NCBI GenBank assembly: GCA_000403415.2
Contig: KE159697.1
Coordinates: forward strand, 105,476-169,475
Reading direction: 5' to 3'
From: Firmicutes bacterium M10-2
GTDB taxonomy: Bacteria > Bacillota_I > Bacilli_A > Erysipelotrichales > Erysipelotrichaceae
Length of the DNA: 64,000 nt
The position numbers and the translations under genes are program-made. Shown here piece after piece: positions 35,495 through 44,029 of this stretch (position 1 is its first letter; every line of letters starts with the position of its first letter). The notes under the pieces are model-generated. The model did not search any database and was not told the DNA's origin. It saw only the letters and a program-made list of their open reading frames with translations.

Positions 35495-37047
35495 ACAGCA
35501 CCCTCACTTCCTTTGGAAAGATTTAATTTATTTTGTTTTTTTTCTTCTTTAAAATCCGAATAGGTTGTATATGGGGCGACCACATTTTGTTTGTGGGTTA
35601 CTTTTGTATAGATCCAACTGCAGAGCAGTCCGACGATCAGCGAAATTGCGATCGAAATCAATGAGTAAGACCAGATCGAAATATCCGTGAATTGATATTT
35701 GATCAGGACCATGACAATTGAAGCGGCTCCAAATCCCATGAATGCGCCGAAGGCATTGGCTGATTTGAAGAATACTCCAAGAATGAAGATTCCTACCAAA
35801 ATTCCCAGAACGAGTCCCATGAATCCGTTGAACCATTCATAAGCGCTTGTCACTCCGCCGCTGGCAAGTGCCATCGCAACAACGATCGAGAAAATTCCGA
35901 CAAACAGCGATACATATTGACCGATTTTTGTTTGTTTTTCAAAGCTCATTTCTTTTTTCGAAATTCGCGATTGGATATCGAGCGTCCATGAAGATGCAAC
36001 AGAATTCAATCCGGTCGAAAGGGTGGATTGGCTTGCTGCGTAAATTGCAGCCAGAAGAAGTCCTGTGATTCCTACCGGAAGTTCATAGGCAATATAGCTT
36101 GCGAAGATCTGATCTTGTGCGGCTGCCGGAGGCAAAGCGTTTTGTTGATAAAATACATACAATCCGGTTCCGATCAAGTAGAAGATGGTTGCCATGAAAA
36201 TAGACAGCAATCCGTTCGTACGCATCATCTTATTCAATTTTTTTGTATCTGTCGTGGTCGTGAATCGCTGTACAATATCTTGAGAAGATACATAAGAACC
36301 CATCGTGTTCAGTCCGGCTCCGAAAATCATCAGGAATACCGAATCGCGAAGGATGTTTGCATCAAATATCGGCTGATCCGGAGCTAAGAATTTTTGTTCT
36401 GTCCAAAATGAATTGAAGATTGCTCCGAGTCCACCGTCAATGTGCGACAGCAAATACACACATCCGAAAGTCACGCCGACAATAAGTACGGCTCCTTGGA
36501 TAAAGTCGGTCCAAAGCACAGATTTCAAACCTCCGGTGTAGGAATAAATAATTGCGATTACACCCATGATCAAAATGAGGATATTGACATGAATACCGGT
36601 CAAAGATGCGAGCACCATGCATGGCAGATACATAATGATCGACATACGTCCGACTTGGTAAACGATAAACATGATCGCTCCGAGTATACGAAGTGCTTTT
36701 GATCCGAAGCGAAGTTCCAAATAATGATAAGCTGTATCGATATTCAATTTCGCATACACCGGCAGGAAGTAGCGGATGGTCAGCGGAATCGCAATGAGCA
36801 TTCCCAATTGGGCAAACCACATGATCCATGTTCCGGCATAGGAGTTTCCGGCAAGCGATAAAAACGAAATCGGCGAAAGCAGTGTGGCGAAAATCGAAAC
36901 GGAAGTAACCCACCAAGGAATGGTTCCATCCCCTTTGAAGTATTCTTTTCCTTTCATATCCTTTTTCGCAAAGAACAATCCGGCAACAAGAACAGCTCCG
37001 AGGTACGCGACTAAAATGATAAAATCAATGATCGTAAATCCCTGCAT
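35491..37047 (-). CDS. Sodium:solute symporter, probable sialic acid transporter
   Basis: This 518-aa SSS-family protein with about 13 helices starts FTIIDFIILVAYLGAVLVAG and contains TPIxFLSLAGNSYAG-type and GSYVSSQDIVQRFTTTTD segments as well as AAIYAASQSTLSTGLNSVAS, where the second Na+ site lies. SSS proteins in nan operons (SiaT of Proteus and relatives) import N-acetylneuraminate with Na+. Its position between nanA and nanQ supports this. The C-terminal tail is charged (KEEKKQNKLNLSKGSEG). The intergenic distance from nanA is 19 bases. Confidence 0.9.
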   Translation of the reverse strand: MQGFTIIDFIILVAYLGAVLVAGLFFAKKDMKGKEYFKGDGTIPWWVTSVSIFATLLSPISFLSLAGNSYAGTWIMWFAQLGMLIAIPLTIRYFLPVYAKLNIDTAYHYLELRFGSKALRILGAIMFIVYQVGRMSIIMYLPCMVLASLTGIHVNILILIMGVIAIIYSYTGGLKSVLWTDFIQGAVLIVGVTFGCVYLLSHIDGGLGAIFNSFWTEQKFLAPDQPIFDANILRDSVFLMIFGAGLNTMGSYVSSQDIVQRFTTTTDTKKLNKMMRTNGLLSIFMATIFYLIGTGLYVFYQQNALPPAAAQDQIFASYIAYELPVGITGLLLAAIYAASQSTLSTGLNSVASSWTLDIQSRISKKEMSFEKQTKIGQYVSLFVGIFSIVVAMALASGGVTSAYEWFNGFMGLVLGILVGIFILGVFFKSANAFGAFMGFGAASIVMVLIKYQFTDISIWSYSLISIAISLIVGLLCSWIYTKVTHKQNVVAPYTTYSDFKEEKKQNKLNLSKGSEGAV

Positions 37048-37066
37048 CTTTATTCTCCTTTAATTA

Positions 37067-37984
37067 TTATAGATATTTCTTTTTTGCGTTATTGATCATT
37101 TCGGCTGCTTCTTCAACAATGGCCATGTCTGCTTCGCATAGTGGGGCTAGCGGAGCTTTTACGCTTCCCAGATCAAGATTTTCGTTCTTTTTCAAAATTG
37201 CTTTGATAACTGCATACATATTTCCGTGTGCAGAGCACATTTTGTAGATGATCTCATTCACATCATATTGAATGGCACGTGCTGTATCGAGATCTTTGTT
37301 TTTGAGGCATTCATCCATTTTCAGGAAGAGTTCCGGCATGACTCCGTATGTTCCTCCGATTCCGGCTTTCGCGCCCATAAGACGTCCGGAAATAAATTGT
37401 TCATCCGGTCCGTTGAATACAATATGGTCGTCTTTTCCGTCAGCGCAGAACATTTGAATATCTTGTACCGGCATAGAGGAGTTTTTTACTCCGATGACGC
37501 GTGGGTTTTTACGCATTTCGGCATACAGCGACGGAGTTAACGCAACTCCGGCAAGCTGCGGAATATTGTAGATCACAAAATCCGTATTTGGGGCCGCACT
37601 TGAAATGTCGTTCCAGTACTGTGCAATAGCGTATTCCGGAAGCTTGAAATAAATTGGCGGGATGGATGCGATCGCATCGACTCCGAGCTGTTCGGCATGA
37701 CGTGCAAGTTCTTTGGATTCTTCAGTTGAATTGCATGCTACATGGGCAATAACTGTCAAAGATCCATCGTTGACTTTCATCACGTTTTCAAGCACTTTTT
37801 TACGTTCCGGAACAGTAAGGTAAATGCATTCTCCGCTTGATCCGTTTACATAAATTCCTTTTACACCTTTTTCGATAAAGTAACGTGTTAAGGCTTGCAC
37901 GCCTTCTGCATCCACTTGACCGTTTTCATCTAAGCAAGCATAAAACGCAGGGATAACTCCTTCATATTTTTCTAAATTTCTCAT
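37067..37984 (-). CDS. nanA: N-acetylneuraminate lyase
   Basis: NanA splits sialic acid into N-acetylmannosamine and pyruvate. The 305-aa TIM-barrel protein has the family GSSGE loop (YVNGSSGECIYL), the catalytic Tyr in IYNIPQLAGVAL and the Schiff-base Lys in VIGVKNSSMPVQD. GGTYGVMPELF and the final AEMINNAKKKYL also fit. It is the promoter-proximal gene of nanA-symporter-nanQ. The ManNAc-6-P epimerase NanE, needed after the kinase, is not in the window. Two cre-like sequences lie upstream, suggesting CcpA repression by preferred sugars. Confidence 0.92.
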   Translation of the reverse strand: MRNLEKYEGVIPAFYACLDENGQVDAEGVQALTRYFIEKGVKGIYVNGSSGECIYLTVPERKKVLENVMKVNDGSLTVIAHVACNSTEESKELARHAEQLGVDAIASIPPIYFKLPEYAIAQYWNDISSAAPNTDFVIYNIPQLAGVALTPSLYAEMRKNPRVIGVKNSSMPVQDIQMFCADGKDDHIVFNGPDEQFISGRLMGAKAGIGGTYGVMPELFLKMDECLKNKDLDTARAIQYDVNEIIYKMCSAHGNMYAVIKAILKKNENLDLGSVKAPLAPLCEADMAIVEEAAEMINNAKKKYL

Positions 37985-38030
37985 ATTTTCTCCTTCTTTA
38001 ATTCTTAATGAACAATTTTAGCTATTATTT

Positions 38031-38149
38031 AAAAATATATATATTTTTCATTTCAGAAAGATTTTTATCTCGCTGAAGCCACTTTCAAGTATACATAAAA
38101 AGAAACAAGATTCAAATACATTATATATTTTAGAATGCACTTTCACGAT
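38031..38149 (-). promoter_or_regulatory. Upstream region of nanA with cre-like sites and an AT palindrome
   Basis: On the minus strand TGAAAGTGGCTTCA (38074-38087) and TGAAAGTGCATTCT (about 38136-38149) each match the CcpA cre consensus except near the centre. A perfect 18-bp palindrome of A/T bases lies at 38031-38048, closer to the gene, and could be a regulator site. No clear -35/-10 pair was chosen in this very AT-rich stretch. Confidence 0.45.
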
Positions 38150-38314
38150 TTTCGCCTAAAACTTACTGTTTTTTATAAAATGTAAGAATTTTATGAATTT
38201 TCTTTCATGAGAAATAGTTTTCTTAGAATATTCTTTCAATCAAATAGATAAACTTTGTATTATTTTGTGTGATTTTTTATAATACAAATGAAATGACCTA
38301 AAAAAGTTCAAAAG

Positions 38315-38343
38315 AAAAAGGCGCTATATTTCAACGCCTTTTT
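38315..38343 (-). terminator. Terminator at the end of the sortase gene
   Basis: AAAAAGGCG and CGCCTTTTT arms, with the sortase stop codon inside the loop. Confidence 0.75.
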
Positions 38344-38806
38344 GGGGTATTTGTTCTTTTTCGACCACTCCACAAAGTCTGGCTCGTATGGTCACACGCT
38401 CTTTTCCTAAATATGTACACGTAAAAAGGGTGAGTGCATAATCGGTATCGACCATACGGTCAATTTCGGTCGGCTGCAATTGTTCAATCTTTTCAACCTC
38501 ATACCTATAGCGATTTTCTTCTGTTTCAAGATAGATAAGATCTCCAAATACAAGCTGATCGAGATGTCCGAAATGGTCATTTGCATTGTGTGCGCAAATG
38601 ATTATATGTCCTTCTTTATTCGAATATAAACATGGTGCAAGATCAAGTGCTTGCTGAGAATAGCTGGATTGCACCGGCAAATTTAATTCAAGGTGAGGAA
38701 TTTGAAGGATTCCGATATAATTCGGATCAATCTCACCTGTTTCGAGTTCGGATATTGTTTTTGTGGCAATTTCAGAGCGCTCACGCTCCTGCTTTGTTTG
38801 TTTCAA
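38324..38806 (-). CDS. Sortase, N-terminally reduced
   Basis: This 160-aa sortase domain has the catalytic His in IIICAHNAND, the catalytic Cys in ALTLFTCTYLG and the Arg in ERVTIRARLCG. It starts at a TTG that overlaps the stop of the upstream fragment. A normal sortase needs an N-terminal membrane anchor. In this frame only a piece of one, CLLVGCALFLSL, is readable upstream of the TTG, and a TGA stops the frame before it. The true start and part of the anchor therefore seem lost, or initiation uses an unusual CTG. The catalytic part is complete. It would join sorted surface proteins to the wall; one candidate substrate lies at the right end of the window. Confidence 0.75.
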   Translation of the reverse strand: MKQTKQERERSEIATKTISELETGEIDPNYIGILQIPHLELNLPVQSSYSQQALDLAPCLYSNKEGHIIICAHNANDHFGHLDQLVFGDLIYLETEENRYRYEVEKIEQLQPTEIDRMVDTDYALTLFTCTYLGKERVTIRARLCGVVEKEQIPQKGVEI

Positions 38807-38994
38807 AGACAGAAAAAGTGCGCATCCGACCAGTAAACATCAGTAAGATGGTCATTCAACTCTTTTGGACCTGCTACAAGTTCTTGGTTTTCTGCATATA
38901 CCCGACCTACCGGAACACATAAGAAAAGAGATACAAAGATGACAAACCATGTTCGCAAATGGCGAGCCATCCGTTTGGGGAAATTGTAAATCAT
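38803..38994 (-). CDS. Short exported protein or truncated gene before the sortase
   Basis: The 63-aa product has a clear signal peptide (RTWFVIFVSLFLCVPVG, cut after VYA) followed by only 33 residues (ENQELVAGPKELNDHLTDVY onward). An AAAGGA site precedes the ATG. It ends in a TGA overlapping the sortase TTG as TTGA. It may be a small secreted protein or the remaining N-terminus of a surface protein joined to the sortase gene by a deletion; the incomplete sortase anchor supports the second view. Confidence 0.5.
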   Translation of the reverse strand: MIYNFPKRMARHLRTWFVIFVSLFLCVPVGRVYAENQELVAGPKELNDHLTDVYWSDAHFFCL

Positions 38995-39008
38995 AAAATT
39001 CCTTTCAT

Positions 39009-39175
39009 AAAAAAAATTCGGAAAGACTTCTGTCGTTCCGTGCGAGAATAATGCTTATACAACTTGTTAGGGGGATAAAGCAAAAGCCACATCGAACGAC
39101 CATCCGAAACTCTCGTACGCAAAAAGCGGAACGCCAATCGAAGTTCCGCAGAGAAAGCCACCTATCCTATTTTTA
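39009..39175 (-). other. Structured intergenic region upstream of the exported/sortase pair
   Basis: On the minus strand a terminator-like hairpin (CGGAA-GAC / GTC-TTCCG, 39019-39040, then eight T) lies 15 bases before the exported-protein ATG. Upstream are a hairpin with GCGGAAC/GTTCCGC arms and a possible closing helix GGATA/TATCC (about 39070-39169). This looks like a leader with an attenuator, but I cannot assign it to a known riboswitch. The 39176-39426 stretch is AT-rich and shows no convincing gene. Confidence 0.4.
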
Positions 39176-39426
39176 TTTTTTCCCTTTAAAATAACCTTCC
39201 CTACTCAAAACTTTCGATTTATCGGATCGAGTTCTTTGTTCGTACTTTCATTGTATGCGTTTTCAATCGATGTGTCACTTTAACAAGGGAATTGTTATAT
39301 AAACGACCAACTTTTCTACTTTTTCGACTGAAAATACCGTTTACCCAAGTAACGTCATCCGTAGATCGCAAGAAAATAAAACCTAATTGGTATGGTTGAA
39401 AAACAGATGATTTTATAAAAAACAAA

Positions 39427-39474
39427 ATGTTCGAACATAAATTATTGCGATTGCTTTGCTTAATTTTTTATAAT
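39427..39474 (+). promoter_or_regulatory. Promoter and palindromic operator of the peptide/ABC operon
   Basis: TTGCGA (39445-39450), an 18-base spacer and TATAAT (39469-39474) form a promoter. The 12-bp perfect palindrome ATGTTCGAACAT (39427-39438) lies just upstream of the -35, a usual place for an activator of the Rgg/ComR kind. A small hairpin TGCAAG/CTTGCA lies in the leader. Confidence 0.6.
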
Positions 39475-39544
39475 TAAATTGTTTTAAATAATTCAGAGCT
39501 TTTGCAAGAATCATGCTTGCATGAAACATTAGGAGGACAAAGAG

Positions 39545-39703
39545 ATGGCAAAGGTATATAGAAATTCAGTTTTCACAAAATTTTACGATTTATCAAACGA
39601 TTATTTTGCTTATGACGCATTGAAAATTTTCGATAAATTAGGGGAATTCATAGTTTCCGGACAATACGGAAAACTTGTAAAACATATAGCTGGCGGATAT
39701 TAA
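39545..39703 (+). CDS. 52-aa peptide, putative signal peptide or leaderless bacteriocin precursor
   Basis: The reading frame begins MAKVYRNSVFTKFYDL and ends YGKLVKHIAGGY. It has an ideal AGGAGG site nine bases before the ATG and its own promoter, and its stop codon is one base before the ABC exporter start. No Sec signal or double-glycine leader is present; the only Gly-Gly is two residues from the C-terminus. The peptide is aromatic- and Lys-rich, slightly basic, and its second half could form an amphipathic helix. The size and C-terminal KHIAGGY faintly recall aureocin A53-like leaderless bacteriocins, but this is not homology I can assert. Context suggests it is the exported substrate of the ABC protein. 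Confidence 0.6.
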   Translation: MAKVYRNSVFTKFYDLSNDYFAYDALKIFDKLGEFIVSGQYGKLVKHIAGGY

Positions 39704-39704
39704 T

Positions 39705-41384
39705 ATGCATAAACTTATCAAAAACAAAGCTCTTTATTATTTTACTGTTTTATCGATTTTAACTTTTTCAATGCTTGATCTTTTTAAATCAATTATTTTC
39801 GGTAGCTTTTTCAACACATTGGAAAATGAAAGAGAACTCAATCAGCTGGCAAAATGGATCGTTGCTTTTGTGATCTTGATGTTTATTATCGAAATGATCA
39901 TGAAAGGTCTTATGGTTTATTTTAAATATTCGCTGCGCGAAAAACTAAGCAAGGATTTATATGAATCTTGGCTGAATTTATCACCGGACGAATTTCAAAA
40001 GACAGATACGAGTGCGCGGATCAACAAACAAACGAATGAAATCAATACGATCATCGATCAATATATCACTTCAAAGCTGAATATTTATCGTTATGGATTT
40101 CTTTTTATAATCGGAAGTTTTTATATCGGAATGAATAGTCGCATCCTTCTTTTGTTCATTTATGTATGTGCAATTTCCCTATCCTTATTTAATCGGACAT
40201 TTAAAGGTCGGCTGGAAAGTAATCAAAAAAATGTTTTAAACCAGCAAAAACAGTGGATTGGTGTGCTGAAAGGATTTTGTTCCAACTTTCTGACAATCAA
40301 AGATTATGATTTGGACAAAACATATTCTTCTCGCCTGCAAAGCCAAAATAAAACATTGAATAAAATCACAATTCGCAATGAATGGTTGAAACAAGGTGTA
40401 TTAGCCATAAATGATTTGGGTGTAAATATTATCTTTTTCGGAGAATCTTTGATTGGATTTTATATGATTAATCAAGGCTATATTTCTTTGAGCGTATTCA
40501 TGGCAATCATTCAAGCGAGCAACATGGTCATCAACCCGATTGGCTGGTATATGGAGATGTACAATAATGTGCAGTCATCAAGCGTTGTGGTCAATGAATA
40601 TCTAAAAGAAGTTCAAAAAGAAAAAAGTCCGAAAGAAAAATTAAATGAACCGATTTCTTCTTTCTCAATAAAAGATCTGATATTCAAAAGAAAAGAAAAA
40701 ACGATTTTCGATCATTTTTCCTTGCAAATTCAAAAAGGGAAAAAATACTTAATTGTCGGAGAAAGCGGATGCGGAAAAAGTACATTGCTCGAATTGTTAA
40801 GCGGAACAATTACTCATTCCGATGTTTTTGCCAATGATGTGCCGATGAATTCCATAGAGCACACATCAATTGCCCATCAACTGACGTATTTACGTCAACA
40901 CCCCGATCTCCTTCCGGGAACTTTAGAAGAAAACATTACGTTATGGGAACCGGCTGATGCCGAAAAGTTGAATTGTGTTCTGGATCAAGTTCATCTGAAT
41001 AGTTTAAAATCACGACTTTGCGAGCTTGTACAAGAAGATAGTTTGGAAATCAGCGGCGGAGAATTACAACGACTTTCTCTTGCTAGAGGCTTGTATAATT
41101 TAAAAGACTGGCTGTTTTTGGATGAAGCATTTTCAGCATTGGATGAAGAAAATGCCAAACAAATCGAAAATGATATTTTGAAAAATTATGACATCTCGAT
41201 TGTTTCGATTTCACATAAACTTTTTGAAGAAAACATTTTGTTGTATGATGAAGTCATCGAATTCACGAAAAACGGGGTGCATTTCCTATCCCCTTCGGAA
41301 TATTTGCAAAAAAGGAAATGCAGCACGCACACAATCAAAAATCAAACTTCAAATAATGAATTAGTTTTTCCTGATAAAGAATAA
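39705..41384 (+). CDS. ABC exporter half-transporter (membrane domain + ATPase)
   Basis: This 559-aa protein has about six helices in residues 1-300, without an N-terminal peptidase domain. A C-terminal ATPase follows: Walker A GESGCGKST, signature ISGGELQRLSLARGL, Walker B DWLFLDEAFS, and switch His in SISHKL. It resembles peptide, lipid or drug exporters that act as homodimers. Direct coupling to the 52-aa peptide gene (one-base gap) makes that peptide the likely substrate or the exporter its immunity factor. The DNA is clearly more AT-rich than flanking metabolic genes, a sign of horizontal transfer. The 3' end overlaps the convergent regulator gene by 50 bases. Confidence 0.88.
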   Translation: MHKLIKNKALYYFTVLSILTFSMLDLFKSIIFGSFFNTLENERELNQLAKWIVAFVILMFIIEMIMKGLMVYFKYSLREKLSKDLYESWLNLSPDEFQKTDTSARINKQTNEINTIIDQYITSKLNIYRYGFLFIIGSFYIGMNSRILLLFIYVCAISLSLFNRTFKGRLESNQKNVLNQQKQWIGVLKGFCSNFLTIKDYDLDKTYSSRLQSQNKTLNKITIRNEWLKQGVLAINDLGVNIIFFGESLIGFYMINQGYISLSVFMAIIQASNMVINPIGWYMEMYNNVQSSSVVVNEYLKEVQKEKSPKEKLNEPISSFSIKDLIFKRKEKTIFDHFSLQIQKGKKYLIVGESGCGKSTLLELLSGTITHSDVFANDVPMNSIEHTSIAHQLTYLRQHPDLLPGTLEENITLWEPADAEKLNCVLDQVHLNSLKSRLCELVQEDSLEISGGELQRLSLARGLYNLKDWLFLDEAFSALDEENAKQIENDILKNYDISIVSISHKLFEENILLYDEVIEFTKNGVHFLSPSEYLQKRKCSTHTIKNQTSNNELVFPDKE

Positions 41385-42591
41385 CTTGTTCCAATTGAGA
41401 TTTTTCAGAATAGTACTCAACAAGAACTTTGTAAAACGGAATTTCCAATTGAACGCTTTTGAAATTCGGAAGCTGTTGTTCGATTTGTTGTTGCTGCTTT
41501 TCAAAATGAACACTATCCGTTAAACGGAAACGAAGCAATTGTAAAAACGAAGCGATAAATCGTCCTCTGGCATTTAAATGAGATTTTTTTAAAAAATCAG
41601 AAATGTAGTCAAGACAAATCGTTTCGTTTTTTAATCGGTAAGAGCTGTATGCCAAAACAATATAAATGTCCGGAAATTCACTTCCTTCTTTTAAAGCAAG
41701 CTTGGCATACTCCATAGCTTTTTCGTCTTGTTCCAAAAGAAAATAGCACCAAGCCAGATTATCGTAAATGGCACATAAAAAATCAGATTTATTATGAATT
41801 TGCTGACCGGAACGAAGCAGCTCATCAAAAGTAGCGATTGCCCGTGAATAAATGTGCATCTGAAACAATAAGATCCCTTTATTCAAAGTAACATACAACA
41901 TTCGGCGATATGCTCCCGCTTTCTGGAAAGCATTTTCGCAGCTTTCAATTAATTCATATGCCTCTATTGTTCGATAAGCATTTGCCAAGCGATAAATTTG
42001 ATGATACAAAATCAATCCATACAATCCCGGATCATGGGCGATCGAACAATACCCTTGTGCCAAGCGTAAATAATACATGGCGGCATCCACAGAAAGCGAA
42101 GGACGCATGCTCATAAAATCATTTAAAATAATCTGATAAAAGGGCTCTGTAAAAAAATTGCTCTCATATAACTTGATAATTTCGTGTTCGCATTTCCGAT
42201 TTTCGAACTTCATCACATAGACAGAGAGTAATCGGTGATGGAAGTATCCGAATCCATTGGAATCGGAACGTGATAAAAAGGCTTTGAGAGGGTCAAGAAT
42301 TTCTTCCGTTGTCAGGTGAACAAAATGGTATGCGCATTCATGCACCCATTGATCATACTCTTGTAAGATTTCTTTATCTTTTAAGAAAACAAAACTCGGA
42401 TCGATCGTATGCACAAATTGCAGGATATCCTCAAAAAGATAAGAATCCATTTCCTGTGCATTGGATTCCATTTTGCTTAAAGTACTTCTTGAAATATGGA
42501 TGGCATTGGCCAGATCGATTTGTTTGATTTCATATATTTTGCGAAGTTGTTTCGTATACAAACCGTAGAATTTTTTAAAATTAAATTGCAT
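41335..42591 (-). CDS. XRE-TPR (Rgg/PlcR-like) transcriptional regulator
   Basis: The 418-aa protein from the Met at 42591 starts with a Cro/CI-type HTH (LYTKQLRKIYEIKQIDLANA, then HISRSTLSKMES). A long array of TPR-like helical repeats follows, such as RAIATFDELLRSGQQIHNK, LAWCYFLLEQDEKAMEYAKL and DIYIVLAYSSYRLKNETI. This is the layout of RRNPP-type regulators that bind small peptides. CAGGA precedes the start. It converges on the peptide/ABC operon and is divergent from an MFS gene. It most likely controls one or both, in response to a processed form of the 52-aa peptide or another peptide. Confidence 0.82.
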   Translation of the reverse strand: MQFNFKKFYGLYTKQLRKIYEIKQIDLANAIHISRSTLSKMESNAQEMDSYLFEDILQFVHTIDPSFVFLKDKEILQEYDQWVHECAYHFVHLTTEEILDPLKAFLSRSDSNGFGYFHHRLLSVYVMKFENRKCEHEIIKLYESNFFTEPFYQIILNDFMSMRPSLSVDAAMYYLRLAQGYCSIAHDPGLYGLILYHQIYRLANAYRTIEAYELIESCENAFQKAGAYRRMLYVTLNKGILLFQMHIYSRAIATFDELLRSGQQIHNKSDFLCAIYDNLAWCYFLLEQDEKAMEYAKLALKEGSEFPDIYIVLAYSSYRLKNETICLDYISDFLKKSHLNARGRFIASFLQLLRFRLTDSVHFEKQQQQIEQQLPNFKSVQLEIPFYKVLVEYYSEKSQLEQVILYQEKLIHYLKFDF

Positions 42592-42670
42592 AATTATATT
42601 TCCTGAAAAAATAATATCATAACCAATCAGAAAAAGAAAAGCATAAAAAATAAATAACAGAGGCTCATTT

Positions 42671-42694
42671 GAATCAATCAAAATGGATTGATTC
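42671..42694. promoter_or_regulatory. Inverted repeat between the XRE-TPR and MFS genes
   Basis: GAATCAATC and GATTGATTC are perfect 9-bp arms with a six-base centre in the divergent intergenic region. It could be an operator; a T-rich stretch on the plus-strand side also allows a terminator reading. Confidence 0.4.
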
Positions 42695-42800
42695 TTTTCT
42701 TTTTCCATTCAGAAATCACATAGATAACTATTCAATATAGGAATTAGTCATATTTATTAACATTCGATATACTGAATCCGTAAAGAAAGGAAAAGAAATC

Positions 42801-43991
42801 ATGAAGCTCAAAAAAGAATTTACATCTCTTCTTATGATCGTATTTGTCATAATAAATTTTGTCTTGTCTTTATCCGGGACATTGTTTAACGGGATCTTGG
42901 ATCATATCGCAAAACTGCTGCAAATCAGTGTCGCAAGCACAGGCTCGCTGACTTCGTTTTACGCATACGGAGCAATCGGGGCTCCGGTTCTTGTCTTTGC
43001 TTTCGGGCAAATCAAACGGGCGACATTGCTGAAAGGAACTCTTTTTTTTACATTATTATTCGGAATTCTTTCTATTTATACAAAAAGTTTTCCGGTCCTT
43101 CTTTTTGCCCGTTTTATGTCCGGACTTTTCGCAACAGCGTACAATGTACTTGCGACCACAACCATTGCCGCTCTGTCATCCGAAGATAAGGTAGGGCGCA
43201 ATATTGCGCTGCTCATTACCGGCGCATCAGCATCTTTGATGGTTGGCGTTCCGTTATGCAGGATTTTGATCGAATACCTTGCTTGGCAGACCATCTATCT
43301 GATTCTTGTGATCTTCATGATAATAGGACTTCTTTTACTCAACTTCCTGCTTCCGGATATAAAAACACATGGGGATTCGATCCATTTGAAAAAAGAGCTT
43401 AGTATGCTTTTTTCAAAAAAAGTATTTTCAATCGTGATGATCTCGTTCATTGCTTTTGCAGGCTACGGAGCCTTCTACACATATTTGACACCTTATCTTG
43501 TGGCTATGTTTCCGCAAGTCGAACAATACACAAGTTTGCTTCTCGTTCTTGTGGGCGCTTTTGCTCTGTTCGGAAATTATATCGGCGGAATTTTCTGCGA
43601 TAAGATCGGATTCAAAAAAGCCTTGTTTTTCGGAACTGTGATCCAGCTTTTTATCGGGATCCTGATCTTTATAACGCAAAACAGCACATTCATCAATATT
43701 GTGTTTGTCATGGTCTGGATGCTCGTTGGCTGGTTTATCGGTTTGCAGCTCAATACAGGGATTAATATTGTTACCCAAAACAAATCAAGCTTTCTCGTTT
43801 CGCTCAACGGATCGATCATACAATTTTCGCAAGCGATCGGTGCTTCTATGGCTGCACTTGTGATCGCAAATACAGAAATTTCATTCATTATTTTCGTTTC
43901 GATTTTCACTTCGGCATTGAGCGTCGTTCTTTTGATCCCGCTCCTTAACAAAAAAGAAAATCAATCTTCCGTTCTGGCTAAACAAGCTTAA
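42801..43991 (+). CDS. MFS exporter (DHA1, AraJ/YdhP-like)
   Basis: This 396-aa protein with 12 predicted helices begins MKLKKEFTSLLMIVFVIINF. It has FARFMSGLFATAYNVLATTT, the loop residues SSEDKVGRNIA, ITGASASLMVGVPLCRIL and a central SIHLKKELSMLFSKK linker. This matches the DHA1 drug/arabinose-efflux type that exports sugars, nucleosides or drugs. AAAGGAAAAG lies before the ATG. It is divergent from the XRE-TPR regulator, so it may belong to the same regulon, for example as a resistance function, although it has its own terminator. Confidence 0.85.
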   Translation: MKLKKEFTSLLMIVFVIINFVLSLSGTLFNGILDHIAKLLQISVASTGSLTSFYAYGAIGAPVLVFAFGQIKRATLLKGTLFFTLLFGILSIYTKSFPVLLFARFMSGLFATAYNVLATTTIAALSSEDKVGRNIALLITGASASLMVGVPLCRILIEYLAWQTIYLILVIFMIIGLLLLNFLLPDIKTHGDSIHLKKELSMLFSKKVFSIVMISFIAFAGYGAFYTYLTPYLVAMFPQVEQYTSLLLVLVGAFALFGNYIGGIFCDKIGFKKALFFGTVIQLFIGILIFITQNSTFINIVFVMVWMLVGWFIGLQLNTGINIVTQNKSSFLVSLNGSIIQFSQAIGASMAALVIANTEISFIIFVSIFTSALSVVLLIPLLNKKENQSSVLAKQA

Positions 43992-43993
43992 CA

Positions 43994-44022
43994 AAAAAAG
44001 GGCACCTCTTTCGAAGTGTCCT
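43994..44022 (+). terminator. Terminator between convergent MFS and trigger-factor-like genes
   Basis: A-run, AAGGGCAC and GTGTCCTT arms, then a T-rich tail; it may serve both strands. Confidence 0.65.
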
Positions 44023-44029
44023 TCCTTTT

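Noticed and set aside
39068-39175. A c-di-GMP-I-like riboswitch on the plus strand (GCAAAAGCC and ACGCAAAAAGC words)
   Set aside because: The P2 pairing between the two GCAAA words and the conserved 3' GC-rich closing sequence of GEMM are absent. Only a vague word similarity remains.
39068-39180. A peptide-like frame on the minus strand containing GGFLCGTSIGVPLF
   Set aside because: It has no start codon or ribosome site, and an upstream stop closes the frame. It overlaps a region with RNA-like pairing.
39219-39425. A 68-codon minus-strand frame with TTG start
   Set aside because: No ribosome site or recognisable domain, and it overlaps the operator and promoter region of the peptide gene.
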